Positions 58,209 to 64,000 of a DNA stretch of 64,000 bases are shown one piece after another (position 1 is the first letter of the stretch; each line of letters begins with the position of its first letter). The stretch is from assembly GCF_040050925.1 (NCBI RefSeq), contig NZ_CP157390.1:1364001-1428000 (forward strand). Reading direction: 5' to 3'. The position numbers were made by a program, and so were the translations under genes. The notes under the pieces were generated by a model. That model made no database searches, was not told the origin of the DNA, and worked only from the letters and a program-made list of their open reading frames with translations. This DNA is from Leifsonia sp. NPDC080035 (lineage in GTDB: Bacteria > Actinomycetota > Actinomycetes > Actinomycetales > Microbacteriaceae).

Positions 58209-59803
58209 ACGCCCGCCCGGTCCTCCATCAGGCTGCGCAGGTACTCAGCCGTCTTCTGCGGGTCGCGCTCGGCGAGGGCCTCGATCTCCGCGCGGCGGCG
58301 CTCGGCCTCGAGCTCGGGTCCGTCCGGGTCCGGCAGCGGGTCGAGCTGCATCGGGACCGTCGGCGGGGCCGGGTCCAGCGCGATCGGGAACGGAAGCTGG
58401 TCGAGCGCCAGGGTGTCCGCCTCCTCGGCCTCCAGCTCGGCCTGCTCTGCGGCGCGCTTGCGGCTGCGGCGGAACAGGGCGAAGGCGATGATCGCCGCTG
58501 CGACGATGGCGGCGCCGATGATCGAGCTGCGGATGATCCCCGTCAGCTGGTCCGCGGCCGCGGCGTCCTTCGCCTGCTGGATGGCCTTGGCCGCCTCGGT
58601 CGCGCTCGCCTTGCTGAACGGCACCATCTCCACGCTCACGGCGTCGCCGCGCGCGGTGTCGATGCCGGCCGCGGCGTTGACGAGGTTGCGGATCTCGTTG
58701 GCGCTCACGTTGCCGACCGCGTCGGAGTTGAGGGCGACCGAGACCGTCTGCCGCGTGACCGCGCCGGCCGGGATGGTGCGCTGCTCGGTGACCTTGTCCA
58801 CCGCGTTGTCCTTGGTGGCCGACTCGGAGCTGAAGCTGCCGTTGCCGTTGGTGCCGTTCGGGACCGCGATGTTGTCCGGCCCGAGCACGCCAGCCGCGCC
58901 GCCGCCCGTCCCGGTGTAGGTCTCCTTCTGGGTGGTCTCGCTGAGGGACGGCGCGTTGGTCGGGGTCGTGTACGACTCCTCCGTGCGCTGGGCCGACTCG
59001 GTGCTGACATCGGCCGCCACCGCCACGGTCGCGTTGCCGGGGCCGACGACCTTGTCGAGCATCTCCTGCACGGCCGACTTCACCCGGGTCTCGTATGTCG
59101 TCGCCTGCTTGTCCGCTCCCCCGGTCGCGCCGGCGCCGACCGTGCTGAGGACGGTGCCGTCGGCGTCGACGACGGCGACGTCGGTCGGCTTCATGCCGGT
59201 GACCGCAGCGCTCGTCAGGTGGACGATCGCCTGCACCTGGTCCGAGGTCAGGGTCACGCCGTTCTGCGTCTCCACGAACACCGACGCGGTCGGGTCCTTC
59301 TTCTCGGAGACGAAGACCGTGTCCTCGGGGATGGCCAGGCGCACGGACGCGGTCTTCACGCCCTTCATCGCGCCGATGGTGTTGGCGAGCTCACCCTCCA
59401 TCGCACGCTTGTAGGTGACCGACTGCTGGAACTCGGACGACGTCACGCCCATCTTGTCGAGCAGGGAGTAGCCGCCGGAGGTCGAGGTCGGCAGGCCGGC
59501 GGAGGCCGCCTTCAGCCGCTCGTCGTAGACCTTCTGCTGCGGCACGAGGATGGTGGAGCCGCCGTCGGTCAGCTGGTACGGCACCCCGTCGGTGCGCAGC
59601 TGGTCGACGATCGCGGAGGCGTCGGAGGCCTGCACACCGGAGAACAGCGGCGTGTACGACGGCTGGGATGCCCACATCGCCAGGCCGGTCGCACCGAGCG
59701 CGACGACGGCGATGCCGATGATCGCGATCACCCGCTGGCCCACGCTGAACCCGCGGATCGTGTCGCCGATTCGCCGGAGGAAGCTCGTCACCTGCTGAGG
59801 CAT
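58205..59803 (-). CDS. fliF: Flagellar MS-ring protein FliF
   Basis: 532-aa MS-ring subunit with two membrane helices (about 25-45 and 435-455). Ring-building motifs MWASQPSYTPLFSGVQASDASAIVDQL and GYSLLDKMGVTSSEFQQSVTYKRAMEGELANTI are present. The cytoplasmic C-terminal tail ends with the FliG-binding segment AERDPQKTAEYLRSLMEDRAGV. ATG shares one nt with the fliE stop. Confidence 0.97.
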   Translation of the reverse strand: MPQQVTSFLRRIGDTIRGFSVGQRVIAIIGIAVVALGATGLAMWASQPSYTPLFSGVQASDASAIVDQLRTDGVPYQLTDGGSTILVPQQKVYDERLKAASAGLPTSTSGGYSLLDKMGVTSSEFQQSVTYKRAMEGELANTIGAMKGVKTASVRLAIPEDTVFVSEKKDPTASVFVETQNGVTLTSDQVQAIVHLTSAAVTGMKPTDVAVVDADGTVLSTVGAGATGGADKQATTYETRVKSAVQEMLDKVVGPGNATVAVAADVSTESAQRTEESYTTPTNAPSLSETTQKETYTGTGGGAAGVLGPDNIAVPNGTNGNGSFSSESATKDNAVDKVTEQRTIPAGAVTRQTVSVALNSDAVGNVSANEIRNLVNAAAGIDTARGDAVSVEMVPFSKASATEAAKAIQQAKDAAAADQLTGIIRSSIIGAAIVAAAIIAFALFRRSRKRAAEQAELEAEEADTLALDQLPFPIALDPAPPTVPMQLDPLPDPDGPELEAERRRAEIEALAERDPQKTAEYLRSLMEDRAGV

Positions 59804-60111
59804 CAGGCCTGCATCCGCATGATCTCGTTGAACGCGTCGACGGCCTTGTTGCGGACGCCGGCGACGAGCTCCATGGTGACCTGCGCGCGGGTGGCGGCGA
59901 TGGTCGCGTCGTGGATGTCGTCGAGGTTGCCGGTGACGGCCTTGATCGCGAGCGTGTCGCTCGTGCCCTGCAGCTGCTGCAGGTTGTCGACGGCGCTGGT
60001 GAGCGCATCGCCGAACGCCGCTCCCCCGGTGCCGGGGGTCGCGGACACCGCGCCCGTGGCGCTGGTGGTGGCGTCGACGGCGCCGATCGATCCGATCGCG
60101 GGGATGGGCAT
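59803..60111 (-). CDS. fliE: Flagellar hook-basal body protein FliE
   Basis: 102-aa adaptor joining MS ring and rod. The conserved C-terminal half reads DDIHDATIAATRAQVTMELVAGVRNKAVDAFNEIMRMQ. ATG 60111 begins MPIPAIGSIG and overlaps the flgC stop by one nt. Confidence 0.95.
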   Translation of the reverse strand: MPIPAIGSIGAVDATTSATGAVSATPGTGGAAFGDALTSAVDNLQQLQGTSDTLAIKAVTGNLDDIHDATIAATRAQVTMELVAGVRNKAVDAFNEIMRMQA

Positions 60112-60503
60112 CAGTTCTTTCCGATCTGCAGAGCGGCCTGGTAGCTCTCCTTCGCGCGGTCGACCACCGCGGCATTCGCCTGGTAGCCGCGCTGGGCCAT
60201 GATGAGCGCGCCCATCTGCTCGGAGAGGTCGATGTCGGGGTAGCGCACGTAGCCTTTGGCGTCCGCGACCGGGTTGTCCGGCTCGTAGACCATCCGGCCC
60301 TCCGCGCTGCCGTATGCGGCGCCGGCGACGTACGCGCCGGAGACGCCCTGGCCCTCCTGGGCCACGATGTAGCGCGCCTGGAAGGCGGCGCCGTCGGTGG
60401 GCTTGGCGGTGTTGATGTTGGCCAGGTTGTCGCTGATCGCGTCCAGCCACTTGCGGTGCAGGGTGAGCCCCGTGCCCGCGATCCCGATCGCGTCGAAGGT
60501 CAT
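60111..60503 (-). CDS. flgC: Flagellar basal-body rod protein FlgC
   Basis: 130-aa rod subunit. N-terminal motif IAGTGLTLHRKWLDAISDNLANINTAKP and C-terminal SEQMGALIMAQRGYQANAAVVDRAKESYQAALQIGK mark the family, with the VRYPDIDLSEQM segment typical of FlgC. It starts 41 nt after flgB. Confidence 0.96.
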   Translation of the reverse strand: MTFDAIGIAGTGLTLHRKWLDAISDNLANINTAKPTDGAAFQARYIVAQEGQGVSGAYVAGAAYGSAEGRMVYEPDNPVADAKGYVRYPDIDLSEQMGALIMAQRGYQANAAVVDRAKESYQAALQIGKN

Positions 60504-60544
60504 CGCATGCGTCCTCTCGGTCTTACGTTGCTCGCGCCGGCGCG

Positions 60545-60898
60545 TCAGGTCGTCTTCAGGGCCGCACGGACGGCCGAGAACTGGTTGCCCGCGGCCTGCG
60601 AGGCGAACTGGAAACGCAGCACGGTGTCCACGTTGGAGAGCGTCTCGGTGTCGAGGTTGACGTTGTTGCCGTCGAGCCGGGTCGGCTCCAGGGAGCGCGC
60701 GGTGGTCGCGGCGACGGTGCCGTCCCCCCGTTCGACGGAGGCGGCGAGCGCGTCCTCGAACGACACGCGCTCCGCGGTGTACCCGGGCGTGTTGACGTTC
60801 GCGATGTTGTTCGCGATCGCGCGCTGGCGCGCGGCGAGGCCGTCGAGCGCGCTGAGCAGGGCGGCGCTGGTCACGGATTCGAGCACACTGCACTCCAT
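60545..60898 (-). CDS. flgB: Flagellar basal-body rod protein FlgB
   Basis: 117-aa proximal rod protein: LDGLAARQRAIANNIANVNTPGYTAERVSFEDAL is the family signature. First gene of flgB-flgC-fliE-F-G-H-I-J-nlpC-fliK-flgD-flgE. The ATG at 60898 is used; a GTG four codons later (VLESV) is possible. Unlike fliO and fliM, it has a roughly 60-nt leader after the sigma-28 promoter. Confidence 0.94.
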   Translation of the reverse strand: MECSVLESVTSAALLSALDGLAARQRAIANNIANVNTPGYTAERVSFEDALAASVERGDGTVAATTARSLEPTRLDGNNVNLDTETLSNVDTVLRFQFASQAAGNQFSAVRAALKTT

Positions 60899-60958
60899 CG
60901 ATGTCGAGAGGGCGGCCCATCCGTGGCCAGTCGGTGAGCGATCCGTGCTCGAATCGCT

Positions 60959-60985
60959 CTATCGACCGTGTCCGGGGATGCGTTA
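60959..60985 (-). promoter_or_regulatory. Sigma-28-type promoter of the flgB operon
   Basis: Minus strand TAAC (60985-60982), 15-bp spacer, GTCGATAG (60966-60959). One -10 base differs from the other three promoters (GTC for GCC). Confidence 0.72.
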
Positions 60986-61070
60986 GGCGGTGCGTGTGTG
61001 CCCAGTTCGGGGCAGGTTCCCGGCAGGTGAACAGTGCATGCCGGACCGGCCCTGCGGGCAGCAGCCTGCC

Positions 61071-61316
61071 TGTGGATGAAACCGCCTAAGCCGGGGTTCT
61101 CCCACACCTTCATCCACAGCCTTGCACAGCGTGTGAATTACACCCCTGTGCTTTCGAACGGAGATTCGAATGTCGCAAAATCGCAGCGAAAGAGCCGATC
61201 AGGGCGTATTTACGTTTTCTGGGAATTCTGAGATTCCACACATTCCGCGCGTGTCCTCCACACGTTTGCGACGCTCATCCACGGGTTCTCCCCAGAGTTA
61301 TCCACAGGTGGACAAC
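61071..61316. other. AT-richer intergenic block with DnaA-box-like motifs
   Basis: The 60986-61429 stretch has no convincing gene. It holds a perfect TTATCCACA (61298-61306), TCATCCACA on both strands (61110-61118; complement of 61071-61079), TCATCCACG (61275-61283) and a divergent TTGTCCACC on the minus strand (61308-61316). Between them, 61130-61250 is clearly richer in A/T than the rest of the window. No dnaA or dnaN is near, so this is probably not oriC itself; it could bind DnaA or be a regulatory leader. Confidence 0.5.
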
Positions 61317-61429
61317 CTGGGGAGGACGGGCCTCGGCGGACAACCCTGTCGACCCCCGTAGGTTGAACGCGCGTTGAACGACATCGACACGCCCGGGATG
61401 CTCCGCGAGGCATGGGAGAGAGACGCGCG

Positions 61430-61774
61430 TCAGCCGATCAGGTCGAAGTAGACCGGATGCGGACCGGCCTCGGCGCGGGGGACCGATTTGACCGCGGCGA
61501 GGTGCTTCGCGGTCGTCTGACGGACGTCCTCCAGGTACCGGATCGTGTGCAGCTGCGCCTCGAGCAGACGGGCGGCCCGCTCCTGCAGCTCGGCCGGGAT
61601 CGGGCCGAGCCCGATGGGCGGCCGCCAGGGGACGGGGTCGACCTTCGCGAGCGCCCCGTGGAGCTCCTGCTCCATGCGCGTGAGGGCATCCGCCCACGCC
61701 TCGACGGCGGGGGAGACGGCCTGCTGGTCCACTCCCACCGCGCTCTCGTCGAGCTCAGGCGACGCCGAGGTCAT
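61430..61774 (-). CDS. FliT-like small flagellar protein
   Basis: 114-aa helical protein encoded directly after fliS, the place of the FliD chaperone FliT. No clear motif; residues 28-95 form two amphipathic helices (AVEAWADALTRMEQELHGALA and ELQERAARLLEAQLHTIRYLEDVRQTTAKHLAAV). ATG 61774 overlaps fliS by 20 nt. The FliT role is inferred from position, size and helix content. Confidence 0.75.
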   Translation of the reverse strand: MTSASPELDESAVGVDQQAVSPAVEAWADALTRMEQELHGALAKVDPVPWRPPIGLGPIPAELQERAARLLEAQLHTIRYLEDVRQTTAKHLAAVKSVPRAEAGPHPVYFDLIG

Positions 61775-62252
61775 GTCCGCCCTCCGGCCCGATGGCTCCG
61801 ATCGTTCCGGCGGCTCCGGCGGCTCCGTACACGCCCGCACCGGCACGCGCCGCACCCGCACCGGCCGCCGGCAGCGCGGCGGCCGCCTCGTGCCAGGTCT
61901 GGCGCAGCGGCTCGACCAGCCCGATGGCCTCGTGCACCTTGTCCGCATCCCGCTCGATGGTCCCCGCGACGATCAGGTCGGCGACGTATGCGTAGAGCTG
62001 GAGCAGTCCCTCGGCGCCGTCCCAGAGGTCGACCCGGAGGCTCGAGGCGAGCTCGGCGACGATCTGGTCGGCGTGCCGCAGGTTCTCCCACGCGGTCGGC
62101 CACGCCTCGGCGCGCAGCGCCTCCTCGGCCCGGGTGAGGTCGAGCACCAGCCGGTCGTAGAGCATCGTGAGCAGGCGGGCAGGGCTCGCCGAGAGCACGC
62201 TGTCCCTGTTGTAGGCCGACAGCTTGGCCGCTGCGTTCCCGAGCATCGTCAT
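61755..62252 (-). CDS. fliS: Flagellin chaperone FliS
   Basis: 165-aa export chaperone. AYNRDSVLSASPARLLTMLYDRLVLDLTRAEEAL is the family signature, followed by the helical core (LLQLYAYVADLIVAGTIERD). The last 35 residues are Ala/Gly-rich. ATG 62252 shares one nt with the fliD stop; ATG 62246 is an alternative. It binds the flagellin C-terminus before export. Confidence 0.94.
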   Translation of the reverse strand: MTMLGNAAAKLSAYNRDSVLSASPARLLTMLYDRLVLDLTRAEEALRAEAWPTAWENLRHADQIVAELASSLRVDLWDGAEGLLQLYAYVADLIVAGTIERDADKVHEAIGLVEPLRQTWHEAAAALPAAGAGAARAGAGVYGAAGAAGTIGAIGPEGGHDLGVA

Positions 62253-63637
62253 CAGCTGCCCGAGGAGGGGAGGGAGGCGAGCTGACCGGTCAGCCACGAC
62301 GACTGCGACTGCAGCTGCTGGAGCTGGACTTCGAGGTTGGCATACGTCTTCTCCAGGGTCGAGCGCCGGTCGGCGAGGCGCGTGTCCCAGTCGGTGATCT
62401 GGTCGTTGAGACTCTTGACCGTCTTCTGCTCGCCCTGGATCTTAGTGGTGATCGTACCGTCGTACTTGTCGCTGACGACCGTCGCGGCGTCGGAGACGCG
62501 CTGGGCGATGGTCGACAGCGCGGCCTTCACCTTGTCGGGATCCGTGGCGAGCGCCGTCGCGAATTTGTCCTTATCGAAGGTGACCTGGCCGTCGCTCGTG
62601 ATGCTGATGCCGTAGGCGGAGGGGGAGACGCCGTCGATCGGGGCGATCACCGCGTCCATCAGCTTCTGGTCCGCGTCGCGCACCGTCGACTCGCCCGTGA
62701 AGGTGCCCGCCGTGACGACCGTGCCTCCCGTGGAGTTGGTGGTCGTCGACACGGCCTGCTTCTGGGCGATGAAGCCGAAGATGTCGTTGAGGCTCGTGAC
62801 GAGCGTGTTCGCCGCGTCCGAGAGCGCCTTGTCGTCGCGCGCGACCGTCAGGGTGACCGGAGTCGTGGATTCGGCGGTGGCGGTCACCGTCACACCGGGC
62901 AGCACATCGCTGAAGGTGTTGGTGGAGCTGGTGACGGTCTGCGCGGCGCCGGTGCCGGTCCACAGCGTGAGCTGCGCGTCCTGCGCCTGTCGCACCTGGG
63001 CCGCGCCCGGTTCGGTCAGCAGGTTCGTCGCCGTGCCGGCGGTGACATCGGCCGGGGTGCCGCGGTACGCCGTGAATGCTCCATCCGCGCCGGTCTTCGC
63101 CGAGCTGAGCTGCAGGCGGTAGAGCTTCTCGCCGGTCGCGGGGTCGAGGCCGGCGGAGACGCGGGTGGCGCTGACGCCGACGCCCGCCTTGTTGATCGCC
63201 GCGGCGACGTCCGCGAGGGACGAGCTGGCGGCGGTCACCTGCTTAATGGTCCCATCGGACGCGACGAACGTGAGCGTCGGGGGCTGGTCGGGCCACTGGG
63301 TCATCGGACCGGTGACCGTCACCTGGGCCTGCGCCAGGCGGTCGACCGTGAAGTCGATGCTGCCGTCCACGGCGCCGGGGCCCGCGATCGCGGTGACGGC
63401 GGTGGAGCTGCTGGTCGTCGTGTGCAGGTCGGTTCCTGCGGGCTTCGCGAGCTTGCCCGCGGAGTCGGCGAGCGCGGCGACCTTCGAGTTGAGGGTCTGC
63501 ATCGCCGTGATGAAGGTCGTGGAGTCGGTGACCTTGTTCTTGAGCAGCGTCTGCGGAACGGCTTCCGCCTGCATCAGCTGATCGATCAGGTCCGTCGTCT
63601 TCAGGCCGCTGATCAGACCGTCGATGGCCAAACCCAT
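62252..63637 (-). CDS. fliD: Flagellar filament cap protein FliD
   Basis: 461-aa cap protein. N-terminal GLAIDGLISGLKTTDLIDQLMQAEAVPQTLLKNKV and C-terminal helix (ITDWDTRLADRRSTLEKTYANLEVQLQQLQSQSSWL) match the family; the middle is Thr/Val-rich beta structure. ATG has GAAGGGAG upstream. No sigma-28 box is visible in the 192-bp gap to flagellin. Confidence 0.95.
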   Translation of the reverse strand: MGLAIDGLISGLKTTDLIDQLMQAEAVPQTLLKNKVTDSTTFITAMQTLNSKVAALADSAGKLAKPAGTDLHTTTSSSTAVTAIAGPGAVDGSIDFTVDRLAQAQVTVTGPMTQWPDQPPTLTFVASDGTIKQVTAASSSLADVAAAINKAGVGVSATRVSAGLDPATGEKLYRLQLSSAKTGADGAFTAYRGTPADVTAGTATNLLTEPGAAQVRQAQDAQLTLWTGTGAAQTVTSSTNTFSDVLPGVTVTATAESTTPVTLTVARDDKALSDAANTLVTSLNDIFGFIAQKQAVSTTTNSTGGTVVTAGTFTGESTVRDADQKLMDAVIAPIDGVSPSAYGISITSDGQVTFDKDKFATALATDPDKVKAALSTIAQRVSDAATVVSDKYDGTITTKIQGEQKTVKSLNDQITDWDTRLADRRSTLEKTYANLEVQLQQLQSQSSWLTGQLASLPSSGS

Positions 63638-63708
63638 GCGGTGCTCTCCCTTCTACGGACCTGCGGTGAGGTGGTGCGGTGGTGCTCTGTGGTGCATGTG
63701 GTCGGCGA

Positions 63709-63738
63709 CCGGGACGTCCTTTGGGGGTGACGTCCCGG
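63709..63738. terminator. Hairpin between flagellin and fliD
   Basis: CCGGGACGTC (63709-63718) and GACGTCCCGG (63729-63738) form a perfect 10-bp stem with a 10-nt loop. It lies about 90 nt past the flagellin stop and 70 nt before fliD, so it could end or attenuate the flagellin mRNA. Confidence 0.5.
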
Positions 63739-63778
63739 CCGCCGGGCCTGTCGCTTCTGCGCTAGGAGCCTGTGGGCT

Positions 63779-63852
63779 GCTTAGCGGAGGAGCTGCAGGA
63801 CGCTCCAGCTACCCCGCCCGGGCTGTTGCTTAGCGGAGGAGCTGCAGGACGC
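63779..63852. repeat. 25-bp direct repeat covering the flagellin 3' end
   Basis: The sequence starting GCTTAGCGGAGGAGCTGCAG occurs identically at 63779-63803 and 63828-63852 (25 nt each, 49 bp apart). The second copy encodes the last flagellin residues and stop (VLQLLR-stop on the minus strand). The first is a stray copy just downstream. Confidence 0.8.
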
Positions 63853-64000
63853 CCTGGCCGGACTGGTTGGCCTGGGCCAGCATCGCGGTGCCCGCCTGCG
63901 ACAGGATGTTGGAGCGGGTGTACTTCACCATCTCCTCCGCCATGTCGGTGTCGGTGATGCGCGAGTTCGCAGCGGACAGGTTCTCCTTGGAGACGTTGAG
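63830..64000 (-). CDS. fliC: Flagellin, C-terminal end (start outside window)
   Basis: Only the last 56 residues are present: LNVSKENLSAANSRITDTDMAEEMVKYTRSNILSQAGTAMLAQANQS... ending VLQLLR. This is the conserved flagellin D0 domain that forms the filament core and is bound by FliS. The stop TAA is the complement of 63830-63832. The promoter and any CsrA-binding leader lie beyond the window. Confidence 0.95.
   Translation of the reverse strand, partial: LNVSKENLSAANSRITDTDMAEEMVKYTRSNILSQAGTAMLAQANQSGQGVLQLLR

Noticed and set aside
61034..61231. A 65-codon frame in the flgB upstream region
   Set aside because: No ribosome-binding site, no recognisable family, and it spans the A/T-rich block with DnaA-box-like motifs.
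60986..61429. Replication origin
   Set aside because: DnaA-box-like motifs are present, but there is no dnaA, dnaN, recF or gyrB, and the site is inside a flagellar locus. Kept only as a motif cluster.
1..64000. CRISPR arrays, tRNA or rRNA genes, insertion sequences and prophage
   Set aside because: I saw no regularly spaced repeats, cloverleaf-like sequence, transposase or integrase motif, or phage structural gene. Weakly conserved RNAs could be missed by eye.

Overview
The window comes from a high-GC (about 70%), motile actinobacterium. Gene content and gene order point to Microbacteriaceae, with Leifsonia-like flagellar genes as the closest match I recognise; that is an inference from protein style, not from a search. 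Genes are dense, often overlap by 4 nt (ATGA/GTGA), and use many GTG starts. I see no rRNA, tRNA, CRISPR array, transposase or prophage gene.

Layout. 1-13.4 kb is mixed accessory/housekeeping DNA: the end of an ABC exporter, a GH3 glycosidase, a very large membrane protein with split alpha/beta-hydrolase motifs, two small proteins, a TMEM175-type channel, an MFS-histidine kinase-response regulator operon, an alcohol dehydrogenase, a Nudix hydrolase and an isochorismatase-like protein. 13.4-30.3 kb is a carbohydrate island. A seven-gene + strand series carries two ABC sugar importers (two lipoproteins, four permeases, no ATPase) around a GH63-like glycosidase. A divergent GntR regulator follows. 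Then comes a tightly overlapping operon: GH42 beta-galactosidase, two glycine-decarboxylase-like subunits (GcvPA, GcvPB), an AcoX/NAD-kinase-like protein and an SDR. The same 17-bp palindromic sequence lies upstream of both the importer genes and the GH42 operon, so they probably form one GntR regulon.

30.4-37 kb (csrA, a degenerate flhF-like gene, flhA, flhB, fliR, fliQ, fliP, fliO) and 45.6-64 kb (fliN, fliM, flbD-motA-motB, flgE, flgD, fliK, an NlpC/P60 gene, fliJ, fliI, fliH, fliG, fliF, fliE, flgC, flgB, a fliT-like gene, fliS, fliD, 3' end of flagellin) form one flagellar locus. It is interrupted between fliN and fliO by about 8.7 kb holding a SUMF1-domain gene and a five-gene catabolic operon with a divergent Lrp-type regulator (MHS transporter, amidohydrolase, ThDP decarboxylase, ureohydrolase, 2-hydroxyacid dehydrogenase).

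Four sites match a sigma-28 (FliA/SigD/WhiG-type) promoter, TAAC-N15-G[CT]CGATAG, upstream of fliO, fliM, flbD and flgB. At fliO and fliM the -10 element lies 8 nt before a GTG start with no Shine-Dalgarno, so those mRNAs are probably leaderless; flbD has a GTG 7 nt after its -10. The best candidates for undescribed biology are the GntR-linked glycosidase/P-protein/kinase operon, the leaderless flagellar promoters, and the FlhF-like protein that has lost its P-loop and carries a long palindrome in its coding sequence.
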